Source of the DNA: Acinetobacter soli
GTDB lineage: Bacteria; Pseudomonadota; Gammaproteobacteria; Pseudomonadales; Moraxellaceae
Assembly: GCF_000760595.1 (NCBI RefSeq)
Contig: NZ_BBNM01000012.1
Coordinates: 1-64,000 of the forward strand
Length of the DNA stretch: 64,000 nt
Direction: 5' to 3'
The position numbers and the translations under genes were made by a program. This document shows positions 25,168 to 34,884 of this stretch, in pieces (position 1 is the first letter of the stretch; every line of letters begins with the position of its first letter). The notes under the pieces were generated by a model. It saw only the letters and a list, made by a program, of their open reading frames with translations. It had not been told where the DNA came from and did not search any database.

Positions 25168-26505
25168 TTAACGAACCAAACATGGCTTTTTATTATTGAA
25201 TGTCCAGTTCGGGATCATATATTGCATGGCTTCAGCATCATTGCGAGCGCCTAAGCCTTTGGCTTTATAAAGCTCATGTGCTTTGTAGATATTATCCCAA
25301 TCGAGTTCTACACCAAGTCCGGGAGCTGTGGAAACCTGAATTTTGCCGTTCTTAATCTCAAGTGGTGACTTGGTAAGATGGTCAATACCTTCTTGCCAAA
25401 TCCAGTGTGTGTCAATCGCTGTAACGTTGCCCACAGCGGCTGCAGCAACATGTGTAAACATCGCCAGCGAAATATCGAAGTGATTATTTGAATGTGATCC
25501 CCATGTAAGGTTATACATCTTGCATAACTGCGATACGCGAACAGATCCTTCTAGCGTCCAGAAATGTGGATCGGCTAAAGGGATATCCACTGCCTGAAGC
25601 TGAATACTATGCGACATTTCCCGCCAGTCAGTTGCAATCATATTGGTTGCGGTAGGCAAGCCTGTAGCACGTTTGAATTCCGCCATAATTTCACGGCTTG
25701 AGTAACCTTGTTCAGCCCCGCATGGATCTTCGGCATAAGCCAGCACATGCTTTAAATGTTTACCCACGGCAATCGCTTCATCTAAAAACCACGCACCATT
25801 TGGATCAAGCGTGACACGTGCTTCAGGAAAGCGATGCGCAATTGCGGTTACCGCTTCTGCTTCTTGTTCGGCGTGTAAGACACCACCTTTTAATTTAAAA
25901 TCTTTAAAGCCATAACGGTCATAAGAAGCTTCGGCCAATCGTTGAATGGCACTTGGTGTGAGCGCTTTTTCATGGCGAACCTGATACCAATCCAATTCAG
26001 TCTTTGCAGTTGAGCCGAGATAATCCAATTGAGTTTGTTGACGGTCACCAATAAAAAATAAATAACCCAATACTTCAACTTCAGTACGTTGCTGCCCATC
26101 GCCTAACAAACTGGCGACATTGACATTTAAATGCTGGCCCAATAAATCGAGTAAAGCGGATTCATAAGCCGTGACAACATGAATGGTTGTACGCAAATCA
26201 AAAGTCTGGTTCCCACGCCCACCACGATCACGGTCGGCAAAAGTCTCTTGAATTTTTTTTAGCAGATTTTTGTATTCACCGATAGGCTGACCTTCAATTA
26301 ACGCTTTCGCATCATTTAAGGTATTTAAGATTTTTTCACCACCCGGAATTTCGCCAACACCGATATTTCCTGAGTTATCCTCTATAACCAATAGATTACG
26401 CGTGAAATACGGGCCATGTGCGCCACTTAAATTAAGTAACATGCTGTCATGCCCTGCTACCGGAATTGCACGAACCGATTTTACTATAGGTGTTGAAGTC
26501 GCCAT
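25168..26505 (-). CDS. gudD: D-glucarate dehydratase GudD
   Basis: A 445-residue Mg-dependent enolase-superfamily dehydratase converting D-glucarate (and L-idarate) to 5-dehydro-4-deoxyglucarate. The conserved acid/base residues are visible: Lys204 and Lys206 (KDFKLKGG), Asp234 and Asn236 (TLDPNGAW), Glu259/Asp260 (AYAEDPCG), Asn288 and His338 ([10 protein letters not shown]). The ribosome site CCAAGGAG precedes the ATG. It is divergent from the permease gene; the 265-bp shared spacer holds operator copies C and B. Confidence 0.96.
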   Translation of the reverse strand: MATSTPIVKSVRAIPVAGHDSMLLNLSGAHGPYFTRNLLVIEDNSGNIGVGEIPGGEKILNTLNDAKALIEGQPIGEYKNLLKKIQETFADRDRGGRGNQTFDLRTTIHVVTAYESALLDLLGQHLNVNVASLLGDGQQRTEVEVLGYLFFIGDRQQTQLDYLGSTAKTELDWYQVRHEKALTPSAIQRLAEASYDRYGFKDFKLKGGVLHAEQEAEAVTAIAHRFPEARVTLDPNGAWFLDEAIAVGKHLKHVLAYAEDPCGAEQGYSSREIMAEFKRATGLPTATNMIATDWREMSHSIQLQAVDIPLADPHFWTLEGSVRVSQLCKMYNLTWGSHSNNHFDISLAMFTHVAAAAVGNVTAIDTHWIWQEGIDHLTKSPLEIKNGKIQVSTAPGLGVELDWDNIYKAHELYKAKGLGARNDAEAMQYMIPNWTFNNKKPCLVR

Positions 26506-26549
26506 CTTGATACTCCTTGGCTAGGGTTACTTTTTCTTTTTTAAACGCT

Positions 26550-26565
26550 ATAAGACATCAGACAA
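26550..26565 (-). promoter_or_regulatory. Putative GntR operator C upstream of gudD
   Basis: The minus strand reads TTGTCTGATGTCTTAT, 45 bp before the gudD start. A TTGACA lies just upstream of it on the same strand, so binding would block the promoter. Confidence 0.6.
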
Positions 26566-26606
26566 CTTGTCAATTCACGTACTCAAAAATAATTTTCTTA
26601 GATAGC

Positions 26607-26643
26607 TTGTCAAATTAAAATAAATAGTCGTATGATGTCTTAT
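26607..26643 (+). promoter_or_regulatory. Promoter and GntR operator B for the permease-garD operon
   Basis: TTGTCA (26607-26612), 18 bases, TATGAT (26631-26636) forms a promoter; the operator copy TCGTATGATGTCTTAT (26628-26643) covers its -10. Confidence 0.6.
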
Positions 26644-26776
26644 ATCTAAATTATCAAGTTTAGAACTGGACTATAGAATATCGAAATATTTTTTGATTTA
26701 TTCTATGCACGAATATGACATGACGTCACCTGTTTCATGGACCAGCAAACAGGTTGATTATTAGAAGAGTTTGTAT

Positions 26777-28141
26777 ATGGATAACTTGCAAACAAACATC
26801 GCCGTGATCAGTAAAAATCGGGTTTCTCACACTAAAACCCGTTATTACATTCTGGCCATGATTTTTTTAGTCACAGCACTTAATTACGGAGATAGAGCAA
26901 CCATTTCAATGGCTGCATCTCCAATGTCCCAAGAATTGGGACTTACATCGGTCACTATGGGCTACATATTTTCTGCATTTGGCTGGGCGTATGTCATCGG
27001 ACAAATCCCCGGTGGATGGCTTCTCGATAAATTCGGAGCACGTAAAGTATATTTCTGGAGTATTTTACTCTGGTCGATCTTTACAGTCATGCTTGGCTTT
27101 GTCGATATTTTTGGCTCCATTCCCTTAATTATTGCATCACTTTTTATTTTGCGGTTTATGGTCGGTTTGTCTGAAAGCCCAGCCTTTCCTGGAAATAGTC
27201 AAATTGTCGCTGCTTGGTTTCCAACCAAAGAACGCGGTACTGCGGCCGCTATTTTTAACTCTGCTCAATACTTTGCCACCGTGATCTTTGCACCGTTTAT
27301 GGGCTGGTTAGTTACGCACATTCACTGGCAATCTGTTTTCTGGATCATGGGTGGAATCGGGATTGTGATTGCATTTATTTGGCTAAAGGTTATTTATAGC
27401 CCAGAAAAGCATCCTCGTTTAAATTCTGCTGAGTTTAAATATCTTCAAGATCATGGTGCCATCACCAATATGGGCGAAAATCAGCTTAAAAAGGTCGATG
27501 AAAACAATAAAATGAGCTGGTCTAATATCCGTAAACTACTGGCATCTCGGATGTTACTGGGTATTTTTATTGCACAGTATTGTATTACCTGCCTCACCTA
27601 TTTCTTTTTAACCTGGTTTCCTGTGTATTTGGTCAAAGAACGTCACATGACAATTTTACAAGCAGGTTTTGCGGCTGTTTTGCCAGCGCTCTGTGGTTTT
27701 ATTGGAGGAATTTTAGGTGGCATTATTTCCGACAAACTCATCCGTATGAATAAATCACTCACTTTTGCACGTAAGTTCCCTATTGTGCTCGGTATGTTAC
27801 TGTCTACCAGTATTGTGGTGTGTAATTTTGTAGAGTCTCAAACGGCGATTGTATTTTTCATGTCACTGGCATTTTTTGGCAAAGGCTTTGGCGCACTTGG
27901 CTGGGCTGTCATGTCGGATGTTGCACCTAAAGAGATGATTGGATTATCAGGTGGCTTATTCAATACTTTTGGAAATACTGCTGGCATCATCATTCCGATT
28001 GCAATCGGCTACATCTTAGCAGCGACAGGTTCTTTTAATGGTGCTCTGATTTTTGTTGGCGTTCACGCTGTGATTGCCATGTTCTGCTATTTATTTGTGG
28101 TTGGGAAGATTCAACGCTTTCAACTGAAAACATCCATATAA
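26777..28141 (+). CDS. gudP: Glucarate/galactarate MFS permease (GudP/GarP family)
   Basis: A 454-residue anion:cation symporter with 12 membrane helices. Family features: LVTALNYGDRATISMAASPMSQELGL at the first helix, GWAYVIGQIPGGWLLDKFGARKVY (MFS motif A), SESPAFPGNSQIVAAWFPTKERGTAAAIFNSAQYF. These identify hexarate/hexonate permeases. A TTG at 26771 is in frame, but AGAAGAG 7 bases before the ATG at 26777 favours the latter. It imports the substrates for GudD and GarD and is first in the operon with garD. Confidence 0.92.
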   Translation: MDNLQTNIAVISKNRVSHTKTRYYILAMIFLVTALNYGDRATISMAASPMSQELGLTSVTMGYIFSAFGWAYVIGQIPGGWLLDKFGARKVYFWSILLWSIFTVMLGFVDIFGSIPLIIASLFILRFMVGLSESPAFPGNSQIVAAWFPTKERGTAAAIFNSAQYFATVIFAPFMGWLVTHIHWQSVFWIMGGIGIVIAFIWLKVIYSPEKHPRLNSAEFKYLQDHGAITNMGENQLKKVDENNKMSWSNIRKLLASRMLLGIFIAQYCITCLTYFFLTWFPVYLVKERHMTILQAGFAAVLPALCGFIGGILGGIISDKLIRMNKSLTFARKFPIVLGMLLSTSIVVCNFVESQTAIVFFMSLAFFGKGFGALGWAVMSDVAPKEMIGLSGGLFNTFGNTAGIIIPIAIGYILAATGSFNGALIFVGVHAVIAMFCYLFVVGKIQRFQLKTSI

Positions 28142-28154
28142 GTAATCTCGATTA

Positions 28155-28183
28155 GCCGATGCCAAATATATTTGGCATACGGC
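28155..28183. promoter_or_regulatory. Intercistronic palindromic hairpin between gudP and garD
   Basis: ATGCCAAATATATTTGGCAT (28159-28178) is a perfect 20-bp palindrome, extended by GCCG and CGGC outside. No T-run follows. It could be an mRNA-processing stem or an operator. Confidence 0.5.
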
Positions 28184-28209
28184 CTTAATTAAATTAACAA
28201 GGAAGACTC

Positions 28210-29757
28210 ATGCAAAAGCCATTACTGATCAAAATTAATCCGCTGGACAATGTTGCCATTGTGGTCAACGATGGCGGCCTTGCACAAGGAACTGTGATTG
28301 AGGCATATGATCTATGTTTGATCGAATATATTCCACAAGGCCATAAAGTACTGCTTGAAGACTTAAAAAACGGCGCATCCATCATTCGCTATGGTGAAGT
28401 CATTGGTTATGTTAATTGCGATTTAAACGCGGGAGCATGGGTGAATGAAGCGGTCACGCGCATGCCAACGCCCCCTGATTTAAGTGAGCTTGAGTTAGCC
28501 ACCCGTCCGGCACCTCAAATGGAACCTTTGACTGGCTATACCTTTAAAGGTTACATAAATAAAGATGGTTCAGTCGGTACAAAAAACCTTTTGGCAATTA
28601 CCACCAGCGTGAATTGCGTAGAAGGAATTGTCGATCATGTGGTGAAAATTATAGAACGTGAGCTATTGGCAGAATATCCAAATGTAGACGGCGTAGTTGG
28701 TTTAAATCATTTGTATGGCTGTGGTGTTGCTATTGATGCACCTGCCGCGATTGTACCAATCCGTACTATTCATAATCTGGCATTGAATCCTAATTTTGGT
28801 GGAGAAGTCATGGTCGTGAGTTTAGGCTGTGAAAAAATGCAACCCGAACGCTTACTTTCACTCCCAACAGAAAATAAACGTATTCCGCTTGAAAATGAAG
28901 ACATCATCCAGCTTCAAGATGAACAGCATCACGGCTTTCAAAGTATGGTCGATCATATTTTGGCGGTTGCAAAGATTCATTTAGAAAAGCTCAACCAGCG
29001 CCAGCGTGAAGTTGTTTCGGCATCACATTTAGTTGTCGGTATGCAGTGCGGTGGTAGCGATGCCTTTTCTGGCGTGACCTCTAATCCGGCTGTTGGTTTT
29101 GCTTCAGATTTGATTATCCGCTGCGGCGGTACAGTCATGTTTTCAGAAGTGACCGAAGTTCGTGATGGTATCCATTTACTTACTCCACGCGCAGAAAACG
29201 AACAAGTCGCGAAAGATTTAATTCGTGAAATGCAGTGGTACGATGATTATTTGGCCGCAGGCAAAGTTGATCGAAGTGCCAATACCACACCCGGCAACAA
29301 GAAAGGCGGTTTAAATAATATTGTTGAAAAAGCCATGGGATCAATTGCCAAGTCAGGCCGCTCTGCGATTGTTGAGGTGTTGTCACCGGGTCAAAAACCC
29401 ACTAAAAAAGGGCTGATCTTTGCCGCTACACCATCGAGTGACTTTATTTGCGGCACACAACAAATGGCTTCGGGTATTACAGTACAAGTGTTTACTACAG
29501 GCCGCGGGACACCTTATGGATTGGCAGCGGTGCCTGTCATCAAGATGGCCAGCCGCAATACCATTGCCAATCGCTGGTATGATCTCATCGATATTAGTGC
29601 GGGCGATATTGCGATTGGTAAAAAAACCATTGAAGAAGTGGGTTGGGAACTATTTGAACTGATTTTGAAAGTCGCGAGTGGCGAACAGCAAACATGGTCG
29701 GATAAATGGGGAATTCACAATTCGCTGGCCGTGTTTAATCCTGCACCAGTTACCTAA
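28210..29757 (+). CDS. garD: Galactarate dehydratase GarD
   Basis: A 515-residue UxaA-family iron-dependent dehydratase that converts galactarate (meso) to 5-dehydro-4-deoxyglucarate. Residues 1-95 are the SAF domain ([17 protein letters not shown]... [14 protein letters not shown]). The two C-terminal domains carry [55 protein letters not shown] and the metal-linked His and Cys residues. The ribosome site AAGGAAG precedes the ATG and a terminator follows. Confidence 0.96.
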   Translation: MQKPLLIKINPLDNVAIVVNDGGLAQGTVIEAYDLCLIEYIPQGHKVLLEDLKNGASIIRYGEVIGYVNCDLNAGAWVNEAVTRMPTPPDLSELELATRPAPQMEPLTGYTFKGYINKDGSVGTKNLLAITTSVNCVEGIVDHVVKIIERELLAEYPNVDGVVGLNHLYGCGVAIDAPAAIVPIRTIHNLALNPNFGGEVMVVSLGCEKMQPERLLSLPTENKRIPLENEDIIQLQDEQHHGFQSMVDHILAVAKIHLEKLNQRQREVVSASHLVVGMQCGGSDAFSGVTSNPAVGFASDLIIRCGGTVMFSEVTEVRDGIHLLTPRAENEQVAKDLIREMQWYDDYLAAGKVDRSANTTPGNKKGGLNNIVEKAMGSIAKSGRSAIVEVLSPGQKPTKKGLIFAATPSSDFICGTQQMASGITVQVFTTGRGTPYGLAAVPVIKMASRNTIANRWYDLIDISAGDIAIGKKTIEEVGWELFELILKVASGEQQTWSDKWGIHNSLAVFNPAPVT

Positions 29758-29764
29758 GGCATAT

Positions 29765-29798
29765 AAAAAAAGATGAATTCTGTGTATTCATCTTTTTT
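29765..29798 (+). terminator. Terminator after garD
   Basis: AAAAAAAGATGAAT (29765-29778), 7-base loop, ATTCATCTTTTTT (29786-29798), directly after the garD stop. Confidence 0.9.
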
Positions 29799-29884
29799 AT
29801 TTCAATATTTGATTGCGATACATTTCACTCATTTTCTAGATCGCTGCTAAACTAAACACTGAAACTTGTTGCCACTTTGATCTT

Positions 29885-30790
29885 ATGCAAAATCTCTCCA
29901 CTCCTGCTTCGTCGTCTGACAATATCGGAAAGGCGCTGCTGTGTCTAATGACATCCGCCTTACTTTTTTCGATTATGGGAGTGTGTATCCGATTTGCATC
30001 ACAAAGTGTCGACAACGCAACGATCGTATTTTTTCGAAACGCGGTGGGTCTATTCATTTTTATTCCCATGTTAATTAAAAATGGATTTGGACTCATTCGA
30101 ACGCAAAAATTATGGATGCATACGTGGCGAAGTGTGGTGGGATTGGCCGCGATGTATGGTTTCTTTTATGCGATTGCCAATCTAAAGCTCTCCAATGCGA
30201 TGGTGTTTAGTTACTCTTCACCTATTTTCATTCCACTGATTGCGTGGTTATTTCTCAAAGAACAAATCACCAAATCTATGATTTTTGCTGCCGTATTGGG
30301 TTTAGTGGGTGTCATGTTTGTTGCTAAACCTGATCAGGGCTTATTTAATCTGATTTCTTTTATCGGCCTTGGGGCCTGCTTTTTATCTGCGATGGCTTTT
30401 GTGACTGTCCGTGCGCTGACCAGCACCGAATCTCCAGAACGCATCGTATTTTATTTCTGTATGTTTGGTACGCTGATTTCATCAATCCCGATGTTTTGGC
30501 ACTGGCGAATGTTCACCCTACACGAACTGGCTTTACTTATTACAGCTGGGCTACTGGCTAATATTAGTCAATTATTTATGTCTTATGCCTACAGCTTAGC
30601 ACCGGCTGGTAAAATCGGCCCGATGAACTATATCGCGATTGTGTTTGCAGGTGTATGGGGCTATGTTTTTTGGCGAGAGCTTCCCGACCTGTTTACACTG
30701 ATCGGGATTGCCATTATTTTGATTGCAATCTTGATGTGCAACCCATTTGCACAACAAAAAGTGATGCGGTTATTCAGAGTCAATCGTTGA
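29885..30790 (+). CDS. EamA/DMT superfamily transporter
   Basis: A 301-residue inner-membrane protein with ten helices in two EamA repeats: the first contains ALLFSIMGVCIRFASQSVDNATIVFFRN, the second FLSAMAFVTVRALTSTESPERIVFYF and LFMSYAYSLAPAGKIGPMNYIAIVFAGVWGYVFW. Members export amino acids, nucleotide or riboflavin-like metabolites; substrate unknown. It is monocistronic after the garD terminator and converges on the NlpE-like gene. Confidence 0.87.
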   Translation: MQNLSTPASSSDNIGKALLCLMTSALLFSIMGVCIRFASQSVDNATIVFFRNAVGLFIFIPMLIKNGFGLIRTQKLWMHTWRSVVGLAAMYGFFYAIANLKLSNAMVFSYSSPIFIPLIAWLFLKEQITKSMIFAAVLGLVGVMFVAKPDQGLFNLISFIGLGACFLSAMAFVTVRALTSTESPERIVFYFCMFGTLISSIPMFWHWRMFTLHELALLITAGLLANISQLFMSYAYSLAPAGKIGPMNYIAIVFAGVWGYVFWRELPDLFTLIGIAIILIAILMCNPFAQQKVMRLFRVNR

Positions 30791-30823
30791 ATGTATGAAT
30801 CTAGAATATTTTATCAACACATC

Positions 30824-30854
30824 AAGATGAGCTCCAGATTTAGGAGCTCATCTT
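30824..30854. terminator. Bidirectional terminator overlapping the NlpE-like gene's end
   Basis: AAGATGAGCTCC (30824-30835) and GGAGCTCATCTT (30843-30854) form a perfect 12-bp stem. The stop codon of the NlpE-like gene (30840-30842) lies in the loop, so the last codons are part of the hairpin. Confidence 0.8.
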
Positions 30855-31286
30855 TTGCAGCATAAAGTCTTCATGATCAATATAAGGCTGCATTGTAACG
30901 CTATCCAAAATTTCAATACCATCATCAGTGTAGACCAAAATATTTCTGGCTTTCAGAGGATGGAGCTCAATTTGAAGTTTTCCATCATCTAAAAACTCAA
31001 AACGACCACGGTGGCTTTCTAAGACACTATTATCCTGATTAGATCGATACAACAAGGTAAAGGACTGATCTTGAAATAATTCTAAATCATAACCTACACC
31101 TTCACATCCTTCACATCGCGATACACAAGCAGCACATGGCAGTGAACCTTGATACTTACCCACCCATTTCTGTAAATTGGTATCCACTTGTTGCTTTTCG
31201 TGTGCCGAAGTAACATCCGATTTTGACTGAGCACACCCCAGACCAATACTCGCAAAAATGACCGAAACCAATATTATGTTTTTCAT
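30840..31286 (-). CDS. NlpE-like copper-associated lipoprotein with two CxxC motifs
   Basis: A 148-residue outer-membrane lipoprotein. The signal MKNIILVSVIFASIGLGC places the acylated Cys at 18. The following beta barrel begins WVGKYQGSLPCAAC, as in NlpE/CutF N-terminal domains. After C51-A-A-C54 comes an extra C58-E-G-C61, giving four cysteines within 11 residues, more than in classical NlpE. NlpE senses surface contact, redox and copper stress through Cpx in enterobacteria; the Acinetobacter role is unproven. It is 54 bp downstream of a TonB receptor and a DUF2946 gene, a setting that supports a metal role. Confidence 0.75.
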   Translation of the reverse strand: MKNIILVSVIFASIGLGCAQSKSDVTSAHEKQQVDTNLQKWVGKYQGSLPCAACVSRCEGCEGVGYDLELFQDQSFTLLYRSNQDNSVLESHRGRFEFLDDGKLQIELHPLKARNILVYTDDGIEILDSVTMQPYIDHEDFMLQKMSS

Positions 31287-31340
31287 ATAAAATTATCTCA
31301 TCTTCACAGACGGCAAATGCCGCCCGAGCTTGTCAATTGA

Positions 31341-33608
31341 TCAATATTTAAATGTCATTGCTAGCTCGACACTGCGAGGTGCACCAATATAAATCTGTGT
31401 TGAGGAGTATCCTGAATATTCACCATAAAACTCGTTAGTCAGATTGCGTCCCCATAAGGTCAAAGTGATATTTTTAAGTGCATAAGATAATGATGCGTCA
31501 TAAGTCGTATGTCCTTTTACGAAATAGGTATTCGCTGTATCGGTATAAAAGCCACTGGCATGCTTCACAAATCCACCTAGCGTAATGGGCTGGCTTTTGA
31601 AGGTATAGAGCATAGAAGCATTGATGACTCGATCTGGCACATTGATTGGACGATTTCCAGAACGATCTGCACCACCAGACTCGATCAGTTTTTTGTATTG
31701 AGCATCCACCCACGATGCACCCAAGTTGCTTCGAAGTTGAGGAGTAATCGCGTAAGAGGCTGTGATTTCGGCGCCTTTAGATTTTTGCTTTCCGCCTTGA
31801 ACTGTCAGATTCACATTATTAGGATCTCGAGTGAGAATATCATCGAGTTCAATATGATATATCGAACCAATCAGTGCGAGCTTTTGGTCAAAACTGCTGC
31901 TTTTAAACCCGATTTCTGCCGACTTCCCTTTAGATAGATTGAACTCTCCATTGGCTGTAGAAATAACCAATAAAGACGAAACAGGTGTAACAGCGGTACT
32001 GTATTGGCCATACACCTGCACATGATCATTGATGTCATATACACTACCTAAACGCCACGAAAATGGTCGAAACGAAGGTGAGAAGAATTGCGATGTTGAT
32101 GTAATCTGATTTTTACTTTCTCTATCTACATCGAGTGTTTCATAACGCACACCGCCAACGACTAACCACTTTGGATTAAGATTAATGGCATTCTCTGCAA
32201 ATAAAGCCCAATTATTGATTCTTGTCGTAAAGTCAAAGTTGCTGGTCCAACCCGACCAATCAGCTCCGGGCATCGATCCCACAACCGGATCAAAAGGATC
32301 AACAGCAGACAAATTTCCACTAGGTCGTGCACTTTCAAAATGAGTATGACTATATTCTGTACCCAAACTAAATCTTTGACGAAATCGATTCGCAACCAAC
32401 GAATCATAACTTGCACTTAACCGATTACTCCACACTGTATGATCGTGATCCCAACGCTGTACTGTGCGATTGAAAAGTCCTGAGCGTGTGTAGGTTTGCT
32501 CTGGTGCCAAAAAAAACTCACGATCAGCATGATAAAAAGTTGCAATATTACTGATTGACCATTCAGGATTGAGCACATAATCCGTCTGCCACGAAATATT
32601 GGTAGTTCCTGCACTTAAATGCGCACCTTCGGGGTTGTAGTTTTTATAGCGAGTAGCCTTATCAATCACAACACCGTATGGATTATCTAAAATCTGGCTG
32701 GGTTGCCTAGCAGCAGATGTAGAAAGTACAGGTGATCCTTGATAGCTTGAATTGTCTTTATCATCATCATAATTGATGGCAATCAGCATCGATAGCGTAT
32801 CATTAGGCTGATACAACAGGCCGCTATAAAGTCCTATTTTACGGCTCTGATTACGATCTATATCGTTGAGACTCCCTGAGGTCAAATAACTAACGCCGCC
32901 TCGTATCGCCACATCTGCACTGATTGGAGCGTTTGCATCTAACGCTGCTCGTGCTGTACTAAAACTGCCAGAACTCAACAGACCCTCAACCGAAGTGCGT
33001 TCTAATGTTGGCTTACGTGTAACCAAATTTACTGTACCGCCAAGAGCACCTTCACCATAGAGTACCGAAGCTGGCCCTTTTAATACTTCGACTTTTTCAT
33101 ATTTCCATACATCTAAATCACGAGTAGTAAATGTAGATGCACCTAAACGCACGCCATCTTGTAACACGGTATTAGTATTGCCAGAAAAACCACGCAGCGT
33201 TAAAACAGCAGGATTGCCTGGTACATTCCCAACGGTTGCGCCTGTAATTGAACCAAAAGCTTCTTTAACGGTACGCACACCATTTTCTTGTAATTGCTTT
33301 TGAGTGATGGTTTGCACAGATGCCGGGGTTTCTCTGGCCGAAAGTTTTAATCGGCTTGCAGTTGAGTTGACTTGATTCAACAAAAGCGGATCACTTTCTT
33401 GTGTATCTTGTGCCGTGGTTGTAATTTTGGGAAGTATTGCATTTGGGTATTGGTCTTCAGCTTTGGTGTACTGAATACCGGCTGTACCAAGCGCAAGTCC
33501 GATTACAATTGGTTGAATCTGAAATGTCAAAGATCCAAAGCAACGCTGAGTTTCAAAAGATGTAATTGTTCGTCCTTTTATACAAGGATATTGATTGAAC
33601 TGCCCCAT
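31341..33608 (-). CDS. TonB-dependent receptor, possibly for copper or a siderophore
   Basis: A 755-residue outer-membrane receptor. The ribosome site AAGGAA sits 8 bases before the ATG. A long N-terminus of about 50 residues ends in a hydrophobic signal core (PIVIGLALGTAGIQYTKA). The plug includes ARETPASVQTITQKQLQENGVRTVKEAF and EVLKGPASVLYGEGALGGTVNLVTRKP; the barrel ends ELAMTFKY. The overall form is that of catecholate/FecA-like siderophore receptors, but neighbours of DUF2946 and NlpE type are often found with copper receptors. Methionine/histidine-rich loops typical of OprC are not evident. It probably forms an operon with both flanking genes. Confidence 0.87.
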   Translation of the reverse strand: MGQFNQYPCIKGRTITSFETQRCFGSLTFQIQPIVIGLALGTAGIQYTKAEDQYPNAILPKITTTAQDTQESDPLLLNQVNSTASRLKLSARETPASVQTITQKQLQENGVRTVKEAFGSITGATVGNVPGNPAVLTLRGFSGNTNTVLQDGVRLGASTFTTRDLDVWKYEKVEVLKGPASVLYGEGALGGTVNLVTRKPTLERTSVEGLLSSGSFSTARAALDANAPISADVAIRGGVSYLTSGSLNDIDRNQSRKIGLYSGLLYQPNDTLSMLIAINYDDDKDNSSYQGSPVLSTSAARQPSQILDNPYGVVIDKATRYKNYNPEGAHLSAGTTNISWQTDYVLNPEWSISNIATFYHADREFFLAPEQTYTRSGLFNRTVQRWDHDHTVWSNRLSASYDSLVANRFRQRFSLGTEYSHTHFESARPSGNLSAVDPFDPVVGSMPGADWSGWTSNFDFTTRINNWALFAENAINLNPKWLVVGGVRYETLDVDRESKNQITSTSQFFSPSFRPFSWRLGSVYDINDHVQVYGQYSTAVTPVSSLLVISTANGEFNLSKGKSAEIGFKSSSFDQKLALIGSIYHIELDDILTRDPNNVNLTVQGGKQKSKGAEITASYAITPQLRSNLGASWVDAQYKKLIESGGADRSGNRPINVPDRVINASMLYTFKSQPITLGGFVKHASGFYTDTANTYFVKGHTTYDASLSYALKNITLTLWGRNLTNEFYGEYSGYSSTQIYIGAPRSVELAMTFKY

Positions 33609-33681
33609 GGCTATTCCTTTTAAGCATAACTATTCCCAACAAAACTTTTGTAAAAAGCTTTGTTCACTTTTATCGAATGGA

Positions 33682-34104
33682 CTACGAAAAAACTGGAGGA
33701 GCTCGCCCCTGAGGACTTAAAAAGAGACGTTTAAGTTGAAAATAAACATGCTTAAAGGCAGCTTGGTATTGCAATAATTGAAGCCGAACACGCTCAAAGA
33801 CTTCTTTGATATCAGCATCAAGATGTACAACAAGAAAACCATGCACTGTACAAAACACACAACTGTGATCTAGCATGTGTGAATCATGAACAGGACTATG
33901 TTGTTTGTTAATTAAACGAGTAATAAAAGGCGCTTGATGATCCGAATGACCGATCATTTTATGAGACGTATCATGTTCGCTTTTCAATATTGAAAGCGTC
34001 ATACATACCCGAGAAACTTGATATTTTTCAGGAAGCAAGGGCTGCAAGAAAACCGAAATTTGCATCAACATAGCAGCAAACGCGGCCAAAATAAAAAATC
34101 TCAA
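33682..34104 (-). CDS. DUF2946 family protein (paralogue 1)
   Basis: About 140 residues. One N-terminal hydrophobic segment (ILAAFAAMLMQISVFLQPLL) anchors it; the middle is rich in His, with MLDHSCVFCTVHGF holding a CxxC, and it ends SPQGRAPPVF. This HxCxxC plus PQGRAPP layout defines DUF2946, a family commonly found near copper genes. Only a TTG (34104) or an upstream ATT opens the full domain; no good ribosome site is visible, so the start is uncertain. It is first of three minus-strand genes with the TonB receptor and NlpE-like lipoprotein. Confidence 0.75.
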   Translation of the reverse strand: MRFFILAAFAAMLMQISVFLQPLLPEKYQVSRVCMTLSILKSEHDTSHKMIGHSDHQAPFITRLINKQHSPVHDSHMLDHSCVFCTVHGFLVVHLDADIKEVFERVRLQLLQYQAAFKHVYFQLKRLFLSPQGRAPPVFS

Positions 34105-34224
34105 TAAACTAATCTACACACGATTTAGCGCATCGCAACATTAACACAATCTCTACAATTCATTCAATTTTTTGCATTTTTATTTTAAAATTAAATTGTT
34201 GATTTAATTTTGAGTGTTAAAACT

Positions 34225-34252
34225 TTGAAAGTTCGATACTTTTTGTTATTCT
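34225..34252 (+). promoter_or_regulatory. Putative promoter of DUF2946 paralogue 2
   Basis: TTGAAA (34225-34230), 16 bases, TATTCT (34247-34252), 33 bp before the gene. The 180-bp spacer is shared with the divergent paralogue. Confidence 0.45.
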
Positions 34253-34284
34253 AGAATTAATGATTTCCAAAAGAGATCACTTGG

Positions 34285-34743
34285 GTGTTGATGAGTTATG
34301 GTCGGCTGCTCGGTTTTTTTGCAGTCTTCTTACAAATCGCTGTGTTTTTACAGCCACTATTACCAGAGAAATACCAAGTTTCTCCGGTCTGTGAAACTGT
34401 TGCCCAAGCACTACAGATTGGTGATTTTGCGACCACATCAGTTGCACACTCTGAAATGTCCAATCACATGCATTCGCATCATGCTACAGCGCATCATTTA
34501 GCTGAACAGAAAATAAAAACTGATACATCACATCATCATCACGACATGAATCATCAATGTCAGTATTGCGTGGTCTATGGTCATGTTGTGCCTCTTCTTG
34601 ATGTAGATTTAAGTGAAGTCTTGGTTCGTATTCAGGTTCGATATCTCGCCTTTAAACGTACTTTTTTTCACGTTTTCTTTGTACTTCAGCAGCTCTTTCT
34701 TATTCCTCAAGGACGCGCTCCACCGCTCTCTCTCGCCATTTAA
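34285..34743 (+). CDS. DUF2946 family protein (paralogue 2), histidine-rich
   Basis: About 152 residues, paralogous to the divergent gene: both share the segment VFLQPLLPEKYQVS near the N-terminus and a PQGRAPP tail. Between them lies a longer His/Met-rich stretch (SEMSNHMHSHHATAHH and SHHHHDMNHQCQYC), a strong metal-binding signature fitting Cu(I)/Cu(II). The GTG at 34285 has AAGAGA 8 bases upstream; an ATG at 34291 is the alternative. It may be cotranscribed with or only precede cioAB, 140 bp on. Role inferred from composition and family. Confidence 0.77.
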   Translation: MLMSYGRLLGFFAVFLQIAVFLQPLLPEKYQVSPVCETVAQALQIGDFATTSVAHSEMSNHMHSHHATAHHLAEQKIKTDTSHHHHDMNHQCQYCVVYGHVVPLLDVDLSEVLVRIQVRYLAFKRTFFHVFFVLQQLFLIPQGRAPPLSLAI

Positions 34744-34884
34744 ATTTTTTATCTTAATTTTTAAATTGAATGAGTTGTAGAGACGAATCATTATGTTTTG
34801 CTTAAAAAATAGCCTATACTGGTTAGATATAAACTCGCCTGCAAAATTGCACGAGCAACATCATCCGTTGTATGAGGTGCTCTC

